DNA of 64,000 nt from Ferribacterium limneticum (GCF_020510625.1 NZ_CP075191.1:162001-226000); one strand, 5' to 3'. Positions 26,385 through 35,842 are shown, counted from the first letter of the stretch. Numbers and translations are program-made. The notes: generated from the letters alone by a model not told the origin.

Positions 26385-27449
26385 TCAAGCAGGGATTTTT
26401 GCGCTGGCGTAGCGAATAATGGCATTTGCCGCCTGGCAAATGCCGTCTGCTGTCGGAACAGGGGATGGCTTTTGACTCAGAACGCCTTCGATAGCAGCGG
26501 TCAGCCGTCCGCTTTCCAGGTCGGCAGCTTCGATCTCGAGACAGCGCGCATTGCCAGTCAGCCATTCGATCAGGCAATTCTGCTCCGGCCAGTCTTCACG
26601 CCGTTGGTAGATGACTGGGATGCCGTTGCAGGCGGCCTCCGTAAAGGTGCCATAACCGGGTTTGGTAATGATCGCATCGACGGAGCACAGCAGGTCGGTG
26701 AAGCTGAGGCCAAAGGACTCGCCGGCGATTGCATCAGGGTGCCGGCAGTTCCATTCGGCCGGAACCAGCCAGCGCACGCCGGGCAGCCGGGGCCAGTTTT
26801 CCACCGGCAGACGGTGAGCGATGCCGCCCATGGCAATCAGAATGGCTTTGTCGCCATTCAGCTTGAGTTTGTGTTGCTTGCCGTGGGCGGCGATCGGGCT
26901 GACGGGCTGGATATTGCCCAGCGCCGCCATCGCCATGCCCGGCGTAACCCGCAGGAAAGCCTGCGCCGACCGATAGGCAGCGAGCATTTCTGCGTGGATG
27001 GGCGGTGCCCAGGATTGGTCGCCAAAGAAGTGGCCAAACAGGTCCGCCCAGTTCAGTGAGCACAGGCTGAGGGCGGGAATGCCCGCAGCGGCAGCCCCGG
27101 CCAGCGGTAGGTAGCTGACGTTGGTGAGCACCAGATCGAGCTTGAGGCTGGCGAGAAAGCAGGCTTCATCGGCGATGCTGCCTGCCCAGTCGGTGTGGGC
27201 CTGATGATAGGCGGACGCGCTGGCCGCCAGATCGACGCGGGTGGCATCGATCATTACGTAGCCAAAATCGCTTGCAGCGCTGATCAGATTGAAGGGTGTC
27301 TTGATCCGTTGCTGCAGCTTGGCTGCGGGCAGAGCACTTCTGACGATCAGCCGGAAATCCGGGATGATTTCCGCCACGGCGTTGAGCACTGGCGCCGTGA
27401 TGGCGAGATGCCCGAAACCGTGGCTGGAAATGTCGACAAACAGGTGCAT
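26385..27449 (-). CDS. GT-B / MurG-like glycosyltransferase-related protein
   Basis: The 354-residue protein opens with a short DISSHGFGHLAITAPVLNAV motif, the HGxGH loop of MurG-like and arabinokinase-type N-terminal domains. Its second half contains ILIAMGGIAHRLP and IITKPGYGTFTEAACNGIPVIY, which match the donor-binding half of GT28-type enzymes. No substrate can be assigned. It lies 30 bases downstream of an enoyl-CoA hydratase on the minus strand and may share its transcript. The 99 bases between it and maf hold only a weak CGCTA/TAGCG inverted repeat. Confidence 0.7.
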   Translation of the reverse strand: MHLFVDISSHGFGHLAITAPVLNAVAEIIPDFRLIVRSALPAAKLQQRIKTPFNLISAASDFGYVMIDATRVDLAASASAYHQAHTDWAGSIADEACFLASLKLDLVLTNVSYLPLAGAAAAGIPALSLCSLNWADLFGHFFGDQSWAPPIHAEMLAAYRSAQAFLRVTPGMAMAALGNIQPVSPIAAHGKQHKLKLNGDKAILIAMGGIAHRLPVENWPRLPGVRWLVPAEWNCRHPDAIAGESFGLSFTDLLCSVDAIITKPGYGTFTEAACNGIPVIYQRREDWPEQNCLIEWLTGNARCLEIEAADLESGRLTAAIEGVLSQKPSPVPTADGICQAANAIIRYASAKIPA

Positions 27450-27479
27450 TTGGGCTGTCTATTGCCTAAATGACCGGTC

Positions 27480-28253
27480 TCAGCGGTTCTTGAACACCGG
27501 CTTGCGCTTCTCGACAAAGGCGGCCATGCCTTCCTTCTGGTCTTCGAGGGCGAAGGCCGAGTGGAAGACGCGGCGCTCGAAGAGCAAGCCTTCGTTCAGG
27601 CTCGATTCATAGGCCCGATTGACTGTTTCCTTGATCATCATGACCACCGGCAGCGAATAGCCGGCAATGGTCTGGGCGGCTTTCAGGGTTTCGGCTAGCA
27701 GTTGGTCAGCCGGGATGATGCGGGCGACCAGGCCAGCCTTTTCGGCTTCGGCCGCATCCATCATCCGGGCAGTCAGGCACATGTCCATGGCCTTGGCCTT
27801 GCCGACGGCGCGGGGCAGACGTTGCGTGCCGCCGGCCCCGGGCATGGTGCCAAGACGAATTTCCGGCTGGCCGAACTTGGCGGTGTCGGCGGCAAAGATC
27901 ATGTCGCACATCATGGCCATTTCGCAGCCACCACCGAGGGCGAATCCGGAGACTGCAGCGATGACCGGCTTGCGGGTGGTCTTGATGCGTTCCCAGTTGC
28001 GGGTGATGAAGTCGGTTTTATAGGCGTGCATGTAGTCAAAATCCTTCATGAAGCCGATGTCGGCTCCGGCGGCGAAGGCTTTCTCATTACCAGTGATGAC
28101 GATGCAGCCGATGTTCTCGTCGGCTTCGTAGGTGTCGATGGCGGCGCCGATGCCGTCGACGACCTCGTTGTTCAGTGCGTTCATCGCTTCCGGACGGTTG
28201 ATGCGGATCAGGCCGACCTTGCCGATCACTTCGGTGAGGACTACTTGGGTCAT
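27480..28253 (-). CDS. Enoyl-CoA hydratase
   Basis: This crotonase-fold enzyme hydrates trans-2-enoyl-CoA in beta-oxidation or related CoA pathways. The 257-residue product has the oxyanion-hole strands AFAAGADIGFMKD near residue 60 and SGFALGGGCEMAMMCD near 98. The catalytic glutamates sit in GCEMA and PEIRLGTMPGAGGTQRLPR. The ATG at 28253 follows AGGAGAGCC. It is divergent from acetoacetyl-CoA synthetase, so both may serve short-chain acyl-CoA metabolism; the exact pathway (fatty acid, phenylacetate or PHB-linked) is open. Confidence 0.9.
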   Translation of the reverse strand: MTQVVLTEVIGKVGLIRINRPEAMNALNNEVVDGIGAAIDTYEADENIGCIVITGNEKAFAAGADIGFMKDFDYMHAYKTDFITRNWERIKTTRKPVIAAVSGFALGGGCEMAMMCDMIFAADTAKFGQPEIRLGTMPGAGGTQRLPRAVGKAKAMDMCLTARMMDAAEAEKAGLVARIIPADQLLAETLKAAQTIAGYSLPVVMMIKETVNRAYESSLNEGLLFERRVFHSAFALEDQKEGMAAFVEKRKPVFKNR

Positions 28254-28287
28254 GCTGGCTCTCCTTGTCTGTGGTTTTGTTGGTGGC

Positions 28288-28328
28288 GACAAACCCTGAT
28301 ATTAGCAGCAGGCAAATCAGGGTTTGTC
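28288..28328. repeat. Perfect 13-bp inverted repeat in the divergent hydratase/aacS intergenic region
   Basis: GACAAACCCTGAT at 28288-28300 and its exact complement at 28316-28328 are separated by 15 bases. The repeat lies about 35 bases upstream of the enoyl-CoA hydratase start and 70 bases upstream of aacS. It has no U-tract on either side and lies upstream of both genes, so it is more likely an operator or leader hairpin than a terminator. Confidence 0.7.
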
Positions 28329-28398
28329 CGCCTGACGACAGTCTTGAGCCTCGCTAAGCTGTTAACCTGTACGTTGAACACCATAAAACGGAGACAAC

Positions 28399-30354
28399 AT
28401 GACCTACGCCATCGAAGCGCAGCCACTCTGGCAACCCAATCCGCAAACTGTCGGCCAGACCCGCATGGCGCAGTTCATGCGCGCGGAGGGTTACGAAAGC
28501 TATGCCGACCTTTGGCAATGGTCTATCGACATGCCGGAGGTTTTCTGGTCTTCGCTGTGGAACTACTGCAGCGCGGTCGGCGAAAAAGGTACGAAGATCC
28601 TCGTCGATCGCGACAAAATGCCCGGTGCCCGCTGGTTTCCCGAAGCACGCCTGAATTACGCCGAGAACCTGCTGCAACAGCGCGATGCCAGCGAGGCGCT
28701 GGTCTTCTGGGGGGAAGACAAGGTCAAGCGGCGGATGAGTCGCAGCGAACTGTATGCCGAGGTAGCGCGCTTCCAGCAATTCCTGATCGCCGCCGGTGTC
28801 GGCGAAGGCGACCGGGTGGCGGGTTACCTGCCCAATCTGCCGGAAACGCTGGTCGCCATGCTGGCGGCGACTTCACTGGGGGCCATCTGGTCCTCCGCCT
28901 CGCCGGATTTCGGCATCCAGGGCGTGCTCGATCGTTTCGGCCAGATCGAGCCGAAGGTGCTGATCTGTGTCGATGGCTACTGGTACAACGGCAAACCGGT
29001 GGATTGTCTGGAGAAGAACGCCGAGGTGGTGGCCAAAATGCCATCGCTGCTCAAGATGGTCGTCGTGCCCTACCTGAATGCATCGCCGGCACTTGGCAAT
29101 ATCGCCAACGCGGTCAGCTGGAACGATATCCCGCCCGCTAATGGCAAAGAGGTCGTATTCAAGCGTGTTGGCTTTGATCACCCGCTGTTCATCATGTTTT
29201 CCTCGGGGACTACCGGTGTCCCGAAGTGCATCGTCCATTGTCACGGCGGCGTGCTGTTGCAGCATTTGAAAGAGCACCAGTTGCACAGCGATGTCCGGCC
29301 GGACGACCGGCTGTTCTACTTCACCACCTGTGGCTGGATGATGTGGAACTGGTTGGTTTCAGGTCTGGCCTGCGGCGCCACGCTGCTGCTTTACGACGGT
29401 TCGCCGTTTGCCGCCAAGGGCAGGGTGCTGTTCGACTATGCCGAAGCCGAAAAAATGACCCACTTCGGCACCTCGGCCAAATTCATCGATGCCGCCGCCA
29501 AGCTCGGTCTGACGCCGGGCAAGACGCACGATCTCACTGCCCTGCGCGCCATGTTCTCGACCGGTAGCCCGCTGTCACCGGAAGGCTTTGACTGGGTCTA
29601 TCGCGAAATCAAGCAGGACATCCTGCTCGCCTCGATATCCGGTGGCACCGACATTGTTTCCTGCTTTGTGCTCGGCAATCCGGTGCTGCCGGTCTATCGC
29701 GGTGAAATCCAGTGTCGTGGCCTGGGCATGGCGGTTGATGTCTTTGATGATGCCGGTCAGCCGGTGCGCGGCGAAAAGGGCGAACTGGTTTGCACCAAGC
29801 CCTTCCCGGTGATACCGGTCGGCTTTTGGAACGATCCGGAAGGCGCAAAGTACAAGGCGGCCTATTTCGAGCGTTTCGACAACATCTGGTGCCACGGCGA
29901 TTTTTCGGAACTGACTGCCCACGACGGGGTGATCATCTACGGTCGCTCCGACGCGACGCTGAACCCCGGTGGTGTGCGCATCGGCACGGCGGAAATCTAC
30001 CGCCAGGTCGAACAGCTACCGGAAGTCCTCGAGTCACTGGTCATCGGCCAGGCGTGGCCCCCCGGTCGAAATGACGACGTACGCGTCGTGCTCTTTGTCA
30101 GGCTGCGGGAAGGTGATGTGCTGGATGCCGCATTGATCGACCGCATTAAACGGCAGATCAGGGACAGCACGACGCCGCGCCATGTGCCGGCCAAAGTGGT
30201 TCAGGTGCAGGACATTCCACGCACCAAGTCCGGCAAGATCGTCGAACTGGCGGTGCGCAACGTGGTGAGTGAGCAGCCGGTCAAGAATGTCGAGGCATTG
30301 GCTAACCCCGAGGCGCTGGAATTCTTCCGGGGCCGCCCGGAACTCGCCGACTAG
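28399..30354 (+). CDS. aacS: Acetoacetyl-CoA synthetase (acetoacetate--CoA ligase)
   Basis: The enzyme activates acetoacetate to acetoacetyl-CoA with ATP. The 651-residue product has the typical AacS length and N-terminal region ([16 protein letters not shown]). It also carries the adenylate-forming core motif [14 protein letters not shown] near residue 267, [21 protein letters not shown] near 514 and the catalytic lysine in [12 protein letters not shown] near the C-terminus. The N-terminal linker favours acetoacetate over acetate as substrate. The 145-base region upstream is shared with the divergent enoyl-CoA hydratase and contains a perfect inverted repeat. Confidence 0.9.
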   Translation: MTYAIEAQPLWQPNPQTVGQTRMAQFMRAEGYESYADLWQWSIDMPEVFWSSLWNYCSAVGEKGTKILVDRDKMPGARWFPEARLNYAENLLQQRDASEALVFWGEDKVKRRMSRSELYAEVARFQQFLIAAGVGEGDRVAGYLPNLPETLVAMLAATSLGAIWSSASPDFGIQGVLDRFGQIEPKVLICVDGYWYNGKPVDCLEKNAEVVAKMPSLLKMVVVPYLNASPALGNIANAVSWNDIPPANGKEVVFKRVGFDHPLFIMFSSGTTGVPKCIVHCHGGVLLQHLKEHQLHSDVRPDDRLFYFTTCGWMMWNWLVSGLACGATLLLYDGSPFAAKGRVLFDYAEAEKMTHFGTSAKFIDAAAKLGLTPGKTHDLTALRAMFSTGSPLSPEGFDWVYREIKQDILLASISGGTDIVSCFVLGNPVLPVYRGEIQCRGLGMAVDVFDDAGQPVRGEKGELVCTKPFPVIPVGFWNDPEGAKYKAAYFERFDNIWCHGDFSELTAHDGVIIYGRSDATLNPGGVRIGTAEIYRQVEQLPEVLESLVIGQAWPPGRNDDVRVVLFVRLREGDVLDAALIDRIKRQIRDSTTPRHVPAKVVQVQDIPRTKSGKIVELAVRNVVSEQPVKNVEALANPEALEFFRGRPELAD

Positions 30355-30376
30355 GCCAGCCTTTGGTTCTGTGGTG

Positions 30377-31486
30377 CTAGGTGCGGCGCGGCAGCAGGGT
30401 GCCGATGACTGGCACCCGGCGGGCAATGATCATGGCGTTGCCGAATAGCCAGCCAAGGGCGCCGGTGATGCGTCGGCTGGCTTCCGGGCTCTCGATCCAG
30501 CGATAGAACAGGGTCGCTGCGGCAATGCTGGTCGCCCAGGCCAGGATCAGGCCGATCATGGCCGATGCGGTTGAATCCAGACCGAGTCGGGCATAGAGGC
30601 CGTTCGCGATGAGCAGGACCGGGAAGTGCACCAGGAAAATTGAGTAGGAAATCTGGCCAAGGAAGGCCAGTGGCCTGGCATTCGGCCATTGTTCCAGCAG
30701 GCCGCTGCGGCGCCCGAAGCCGAGCAGCAAGGCGACGGCAACGGCCAGTACGATGCGCAGGCGGAAATCGACGATCAGCGCCGCAATGGCAATGGTCAGG
30801 ATGACGCCCATCCAGGCGGATAGTTGTTTGCGGTCGGAGGCCCACCAAGCGGCAGCGCCGAGGCCGTAGGAGCCAAAGAAGTAGATGGCCCAGTTGTCCC
30901 AGCTGGCATCACGGTTGAACCAGAACAGCGAGGCTGAGGCGACCAGCAGAACCAGCGCGGGGGCAACGATGCGCGTGCGGCCGGACCAGAGCAGGAGGGC
31001 CATCAGCGCAAAGAGCTGGAAATCGATGGCGATGTACCAGACGCCGGCCGAGAGCGCGTCGAAGCCGAGCACGCCATGCAGCAAGGTGGCATGGGCGAGC
31101 CATTGCAGGAAGGTGGCGCGGGCCGGAATGGCATCGTCGTCCAGCCAGTGGTCGGCAATGGCGGCGGCCACAATGGCCAGGCCAATGGCGGCCAGATAAG
31201 GCACGACCAGCCGCAGATAACGCTTCCAGATCAGCGGCAAGGGCGAAACATCGAGTGCCTGGCCTTGAGAAGACAGGCCGCGTGCGGCGAGGAAGCCGGC
31301 AATGACCAGGAAAACCTGCACGGCCATGCGGCCGTACTCGAAAAACCAGCCGAATATCCCCGGGAAAGCCTGCCGAGCCGCCTCGGCCAGCGGGCCATAG
31401 GAGGAAAAGTGGTTGAGCAGAACGAGCAGTGCCGCGACCGCCTTGAGGGCGTCGATTAGCGGCATGCGGTTGGAATTCTGGCTCAT
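30377..31486 (-). CDS. Acyltransferase 3 family membrane protein
   Basis: This 369-residue integral membrane protein of the acyltransferase-3 (OafA/NodX-like) family has about ten predicted helices. The conserved early motif reads MPLIDALKAVAALLVLLNHFSSYG, with the N-H-F in the position of the catalytic histidine region, and VQVFLVIAGFLAARG follows. Such proteins O-acetylate or acylate extracytoplasmic sugars. An LPS or surface glycan target is plausible but not shown. It is convergent with aacS with a 22-base gap. The 68 bases between it and trhP show no clear signal. Confidence 0.82.
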   Translation of the reverse strand: MSQNSNRMPLIDALKAVAALLVLLNHFSSYGPLAEAARQAFPGIFGWFFEYGRMAVQVFLVIAGFLAARGLSSQGQALDVSPLPLIWKRYLRLVVPYLAAIGLAIVAAAIADHWLDDDAIPARATFLQWLAHATLLHGVLGFDALSAGVWYIAIDFQLFALMALLLWSGRTRIVAPALVLLVASASLFWFNRDASWDNWAIYFFGSYGLGAAAWWASDRKQLSAWMGVILTIAIAALIVDFRLRIVLAVAVALLLGFGRRSGLLEQWPNARPLAFLGQISYSIFLVHFPVLLIANGLYARLGLDSTASAMIGLILAWATSIAAATLFYRWIESPEASRRITGALGWLFGNAMIIARRVPVIGTLLPRRT

Positions 31487-31554
31487 TCGGCGAATCTTAC
31501 ACGGGTTTGCTGCGGTGCACAAAACCAATTTGTTATTGATTTGTCGGGTGTTTG

Positions 31555-32826
31555 TTACACAAAACGCGCGACAAAGGAATTGGTGTACATGGTCGGTAAA
31601 TCAACCCAGACCCGGTGGCCGCTGCCGGGGGCAACGGTAGCCGGCTGGCCGGCCTTATCTTCCATGCGGGCCAGTGTGAAGATGTGGTTGCCTGAAGGGT
31701 GCACGCACTCCAGACGGTCGCCGACCGAGAAGCGGTTCTTGACTTCGATTTCCATCAGGCCGCGCGCCGTATCGAAACGTACCGCGTCGCCGACGTAGAG
31801 GCTGCGGTCCGATTCGGAGCTGCCGCGCAGGTAGTTCTGGTACTCGGTATCGTGGTGGCGTTGCAGGAATCCATCGGTATAGCCGCGGTTGGCCAGGCCT
31901 TCCAGTTCACGCAACAGCGCCGGGTCGAGCGGCTTGCCGGCGACCGCATCGTCGATGGCTTGGCGGTAGGCCTGGCTGGTCCGGGCGACGTAGTAGGGGC
32001 TCTTGGTACGGCCTTCGATCTTCAGCGAGTCGACGCCGATCTCGACCAGGCGATGCACGTGCTCGATGGCGCGCAGGTCCTTGGAGTTCAGGATGTAGGT
32101 GCCGTGCTCGTCTTCCTCGATCGGCATCAGCTCCCCGGGGCGCTGCTTTTCCTCGAGCAGGATTTCCTGTTCCTGCCGGAGCATTTGCGCCGGTTGCCCG
32201 TCGGAAGTGCTGACCTTGTAATCCCAGCGGCAGGAGTTGGTGCAGGTGCCCTGGTTCGGGTCGCGGTGATTGAAGTAGCCGGAAAGCAGGCAGCGGCCTG
32301 AGTAAGCGATGCACAGCGCGCCATGGACGAAGACTTCGAGCTCGATGTCCGGGCAGCGCTGACGGATTTCGGCGACTTCATCAAGCGACAGTTCGCGCGA
32401 CAGGATGATGCGCTGGACGCCCATTTTTTGCCAAAAGCGAACCGAGGCCCAGTTCACGGTGTTGGCCTGCACCGACAGGTGGATCACCTGTTCCGGCCAG
32501 GTCTCGCTCACCATGTCGATCAGGCCGGGGTCGGACATGATCAGGGCGTCGGGCTTTAGGGCGATGACTGGGGCCATGTCGGCCAGATAGGTGGTCAGCT
32601 TGGCGTTGTGCGGAATGATGTTGCTGACGACAAAAAACTGCTTGCCGCGGGCATGCGCTTCATCAATGCCTTCACCCAGCTTTTCCATGCTGCCGAACTC
32701 GTTGTTGCGGACGCGCAGGCTGTAACGTGGCTGGCCGGCGTAGATCGCATCGGCGCCGAAATCGAAGGCGGTGCGCATCATATCGAGCGAGCCGGCGGGA
32801 GCGAGGAGTTCGGGAGCTTTGGGCAT
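31555..32826 (-). CDS. trhP: Peptidase U32-like tRNA hydroxylation protein TrhP (YegQ)
   Basis: TrhP takes part in prephenate-dependent formation of 5-hydroxyuridine at position 34 of certain tRNAs. Despite the U32 peptidase label, proteolysis is not its role in characterised relatives. The 423-residue product starts PELLAPAGSLDMMRTAFDFG, has the family block VFVHGALCIAYSGRCLLSGY near residue 168 and a cysteine cluster GTCTNSCRW that may bind a metal centre. The start ATG at 32826 directly abuts a symmetric promoter region shared with rng. Confidence 0.85.
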   Translation of the reverse strand: MPKAPELLAPAGSLDMMRTAFDFGADAIYAGQPRYSLRVRNNEFGSMEKLGEGIDEAHARGKQFFVVSNIIPHNAKLTTYLADMAPVIALKPDALIMSDPGLIDMVSETWPEQVIHLSVQANTVNWASVRFWQKMGVQRIILSRELSLDEVAEIRQRCPDIELEVFVHGALCIAYSGRCLLSGYFNHRDPNQGTCTNSCRWDYKVSTSDGQPAQMLRQEQEILLEEKQRPGELMPIEEDEHGTYILNSKDLRAIEHVHRLVEIGVDSLKIEGRTKSPYYVARTSQAYRQAIDDAVAGKPLDPALLRELEGLANRGYTDGFLQRHHDTEYQNYLRGSSESDRSLYVGDAVRFDTARGLMEIEVKNRFSVGDRLECVHPSGNHIFTLARMEDKAGQPATVAPGSGHRVWVDLPTMYTNSFVARFV

Positions 32827-32827
32827 A

Positions 32828-32856
32828 GTAGAATGCAGCAAAACCGCGCATTCTAC
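32828..32856. promoter_or_regulatory. Symmetric overlapping promoters of trhP and rng
   Basis: GTAGAATGC at 32828-32836 and its exact complement at 32848-32856 form a 9-bp inverted repeat with an 11-base spacer. Each arm contains TAGAAT, a good -10 reading rightward to rng (ATG 32862) and leftward to trhP (ATG 32826). Start sites would fall a couple of bases apart near 32841-32843. The -35 regions are weak. Mutual exclusion of polymerase is inferred. Confidence 0.5.
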
Positions 32857-32861
32857 GCCCC

Positions 32862-34313
32862 ATGACCGAAGAGATACTGATCAATTTCACGCCGCAGGAG
32901 ACCCGCGTTGCCGTCATGCAACAGGGCGTCGTCCAGGAACTGCACATCGAACGCACAGCGAGCCGCGGGCTGGTCGGTAACGTCTATCTTGGCCGTGTCG
33001 TCCGCATTCTTCCCGGCATGCAGTCGGCGTTCATCGACGTCGGGCTGGATCGCACCGCCTTCCTGCACGTTGCCGATATCTGGCAGCCGCGCGAAACGGC
33101 GACCGAACGGCCGATCGAGAAGATTCTGCACGATGGACAAAGTATTCTCGTCCAGGTCGTCAAGGATCCGATCGGCACCAAGGGCGCCCGGTTGTCGACG
33201 CAGGTTTCCATCGCCGGCCGCATGCTGGTTTATCTGCCGCAGGAAAAACACATCGGCATCTCGCAGCGCATCGAGTCCGAAACCGAGCGCGAAGTGCTGC
33301 GCGAGAAAATCACCCGACTGGTGCCAGCAGACGAACCGGGTGGTTTCATCGTCCGGACCATGGCTGAGAGCGCCAGCGATGAAGAGTTCGCCACCGATAT
33401 CGCCTATCTGCGCAAGACCTGGGCCGATATCCGCGACAAGGCCCGCACCTCGGGGCCGCCGACGCTGCTCTACCAGGAACTCTCGCTTGGGCAGCGCGTG
33501 CTGCGCGATTTCGTCAATCCGGAAACAACGCGCATCGTCATCGACTCGCGGGAGAATTTCCAGAAACTGACCGGGTTTGCCGAGGAGTACACCCCGGCCG
33601 TCATCCCGCTGCTCGAACACTACACCGGCCAACGCCCCTTGTTCGACCTGCATGGCGTCGAGGAGGAAATCCAGAAAGCCCTCGCCCGGCGTGTCGATCT
33701 GAAGTCCGGTGGCTACCTGATCATCGACCAGACCGAGGCGATGACGACCATCGACGTCAACACCGGCGGTTTCGTCGGCGTGCGCAATTTCGACGACACC
33801 ATCTTCAAGACCAACCTCGAGGCAGCCGTCACCATCGCCCGCCAGCTGCGCCTGCGGAACCTCGGCGGCATCATCATTGTCGACTTCATCGACATGGAGA
33901 ACGACGAGCACAAGAAGGCCGTGCTGGACGAGTTCAATAAGGCGCTGGCCCGTGACCATACGCGCCTGACGGTCAACGGGTTTACGGCGCTTGGGCTGGT
34001 TGAAATGACCCGCAAGCGGACGCGTGAATCGCTCGCCCACGTGCTTTGCCAGCCTTGCCCAACCTGTAGCGGGCGGGGCGAGGTCAAGACCGCACGTACC
34101 GTAGCCTATGAAATCCTCCGCGAACTGCTGCGCGAAGCCCGCCAGTTCAATGCTCGCGAATACCGGATTCTGGCTGGTCCCGATGTGGTCGACCTGTTTC
34201 TCGACGAAGAGTCCCAGGCCTTGGCCATGCTTTCCGACTTCATCGGCAAATCCGTCTCACTACAGTCCGAACCCAGCTATTCGCCCGAGCAGTACGACAT
34301 TGTTTTGATGTAA
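32862..34313 (+). CDS. rng: Ribonuclease G
   Basis: RNase G trims the 5' end of 16S rRNA and degrades some mRNAs. The 483-residue protein has an N-terminal S1-type domain (LVGNVYLGRVVRILPGMQSAF) and the DNase I-like catalytic region with TTIDVNTGGFVG near residue 297. The zinc-link cysteines are in CQPCPTCSGRG near 396. It lacks the long C-terminal scaffold of RNase E, consistent with RNase G. The ATG lies 21 bases past the predicted transcription start. Confidence 0.95.
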   Translation: MTEEILINFTPQETRVAVMQQGVVQELHIERTASRGLVGNVYLGRVVRILPGMQSAFIDVGLDRTAFLHVADIWQPRETATERPIEKILHDGQSILVQVVKDPIGTKGARLSTQVSIAGRMLVYLPQEKHIGISQRIESETEREVLREKITRLVPADEPGGFIVRTMAESASDEEFATDIAYLRKTWADIRDKARTSGPPTLLYQELSLGQRVLRDFVNPETTRIVIDSRENFQKLTGFAEEYTPAVIPLLEHYTGQRPLFDLHGVEEEIQKALARRVDLKSGGYLIIDQTEAMTTIDVNTGGFVGVRNFDDTIFKTNLEAAVTIARQLRLRNLGGIIIVDFIDMENDEHKKAVLDEFNKALARDHTRLTVNGFTALGLVEMTRKRTRESLAHVLCQPCPTCSGRGEVKTARTVAYEILRELLREARQFNAREYRILAGPDVVDLFLDEESQALAMLSDFIGKSVSLQSEPSYSPEQYDIVLM

Positions 34314-34334
34314 TGCCCATTCAGGAGACAAACC

Positions 34335-35210
34335 ATGAAAACAGAACCCGAGTTCGACAGTCTCGTTCCGCCCCAGACCTTTGATCGCCGCAGCTTCCTG
34401 GTGACCAGTCTGGGCGCCGGATTCGCCCTGGCCACGCAGCCGGTGATGGCACAAACCGCGATCAAGACCGATGAGGTCGGCCTGATTGCCGGCGAAATCA
34501 AGGTGCCGGTCAAGGATGGCGAGATGGTCGCCTACCGTGCGATGCCGGGTGGTCTGGCCAAACCGCCGGTGGTGCTGGTGGTTTCCGAAATCTTTGGTGC
34601 CCACGAATACATCCGCGATACCTGTCGCCGTCTGGCCAAGCTCGGTTATTGCGCCATTGGCCCCGACCTCTTTGCCCGTCAGGGCGACCCGCGGCAGATC
34701 ACCAGCATTCCCGAAATTCTCGAAAAAATCACCGGCAAGACCCCCGATGCGCAGGTCTTGAGTGATCTCGATGCCTGTGTGGCTTGGGCTGCCGGCAAGG
34801 GAGCGGATACCAGTCGGCTGGCGGTGACCGGTTTCTGCTGGGGCGGCCGCATCACGTGGCTGTACAGCGCTCACAACCCGGCCGTGAAGGCTGGGGTGGC
34901 CTGGTACGGCAAGCTGGTGGGCGCAAGTAACGAGATGACACCCAAGCATCCGACTGAACTCGTCGGGCAGCTCAAGGCGCCGGTGCTTGGTCTCTATGGC
35001 GGCCTGGACGCCGGTATTCCGCTGGAAACCGTCGAGGCTATGGAAAAGGCCTTGCAGCAAGGCAGCGCAGCGGCCAAGGCCTCGGAAATTTATGTTTACG
35101 ATAATGCGCCACATGCCTTCCATGCCGACTACCGCCCCAGCTATCGCAAGGAAGAGGCTGAGGATGGCTGGAAACGCATGCTCGCCTGGTTCCGCAAAAA
35201 CGGTGTCTGA
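34335..35210 (+). CDS. Tat-exported dienelactone hydrolase family protein
   Basis: The 291-residue protein begins with a twin-arginine signal: [17 protein letters not shown] followed by a PVMAQ cleavage-like site near residue 46. The mature part is an alpha/beta hydrolase of the dienelactone hydrolase type. The nucleophile cysteine is in VTGFCWGGR near 171, the aspartate in GGLDAGIP near 226 and the histidine in APHAFHAD near 260. Periplasmic hydrolysis of an ester or lactone is expected; the substrate is unknown. AGGAG precedes the ATG and rng lies 21 bases upstream. Confidence 0.85.
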   Translation: MKTEPEFDSLVPPQTFDRRSFLVTSLGAGFALATQPVMAQTAIKTDEVGLIAGEIKVPVKDGEMVAYRAMPGGLAKPPVVLVVSEIFGAHEYIRDTCRRLAKLGYCAIGPDLFARQGDPRQITSIPEILEKITGKTPDAQVLSDLDACVAWAAGKGADTSRLAVTGFCWGGRITWLYSAHNPAVKAGVAWYGKLVGASNEMTPKHPTELVGQLKAPVLGLYGGLDAGIPLETVEAMEKALQQGSAAAKASEIYVYDNAPHAFHADYRPSYRKEEAEDGWKRMLAWFRKNGV

Positions 35211-35281
35211 AAACCGATTTCGCGGCTGTAAGGGCGTGCCTTCGTGCTAACCTTCGCGCCTCAACCTGTTTCTGTTACATC

Positions 35282-35698
35282 ATGACGACTACCGAAGCCA
35301 CTACCGACAAGCCGATTGACGCGCGAGCCCTGCTCAAGGACTTGCAGACGCAATTCGATGTTTTCCGCAATTTCAGCCCGCTGGCCATTGGCATCGACAA
35401 GCAGGTTTTCGCCCAATTGCCGGAAGTCAGCAAGAAATCCCTGCGACTCGCCATGCGCAGTCACACCATTTCAACGCGTTATCTGAAGGAAATGGAAAAA
35501 GGTACTGTCCGTCTGAATCTCGACGGCACGCCGGCTGGCGAGGTGACCGACGAAAACCGTCAGCACGCGACGGAACTGTTGCGTGAGCGCTTCAAGAAAC
35601 AGGCCGAGCAGCGCAAGGCCGCGGAAGCTGAGGCCAAGGCCGAGCAGCGTCGCGTCGAAAAGCTGAATCAGCTGGCTGAAAAATTCGGGCGCAAATAA
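35282..35698 (+). CDS. ProQ/FinO domain RNA-binding protein
   Basis: This 138-residue protein has a ProQ/FinO fold, with FSPLAIGIDKQVFAQLPEVS near residue 35, AMRSHTISTRYLKEM near 58 and a following RLNLDGTPAGEVT. A basic and acidic helix (about residues 100-130, KKQAEQRKAAEAEAKAEQ) forms a likely coiled coil. Such proteins bind structured small RNAs and mRNA 3' ends. It is shorter than E. coli ProQ and lacks the Tudor-like C-terminal domain. A strong intrinsic terminator follows 21 bases after the stop. Confidence 0.88.
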   Translation: MTTTEATTDKPIDARALLKDLQTQFDVFRNFSPLAIGIDKQVFAQLPEVSKKSLRLAMRSHTISTRYLKEMEKGTVRLNLDGTPAGEVTDENRQHATELLRERFKKQAEQRKAAEAEAKAEQRRVEKLNQLAEKFGRK

Positions 35699-35718
35699 GC
35701 TTCGAGCAGACAGCAATG

Positions 35719-35748
35719 AAAAAGGCCAGTCGAGTGACTGGCCTTTTT
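35719..35748 (+). terminator. Intrinsic terminator after the ProQ-domain gene
   Basis: GGCCAGTC and GACTGGCC form an 8-bp stem with loop GAGT, flanked by A5 on the left and T5 on the right. It can therefore act in both directions: for the ProQ gene on the plus strand and for the tRNA-fMet transcript on the minus strand. Confidence 0.9.
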
Positions 35749-35760
35749 GCTGGTATCCGG

Positions 35761-35836
35761 TGGTTGCGGGGGCAGGACTTGAACCTGCGACCTTCGGGTT
35801 ATGAGCCCGACGAGCTGCCAACTGCTCCACCCCGCG
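35761..35836 (-). tRNA. Initiator tRNA-Met (CAT)
   Basis: The 76-base cloverleaf includes an encoded CCA. The anticodon stem GGG-CTCATAA-CCC has the three G:C pairs of initiator tRNAs. Position 1 is C against A at position 72, an unpaired end characteristic of the initiator. It is read on the minus strand with a separate upstream region and ends just before the bidirectional terminator. Confidence 0.95.
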
Positions 35837-35842
35837 TCCGAT

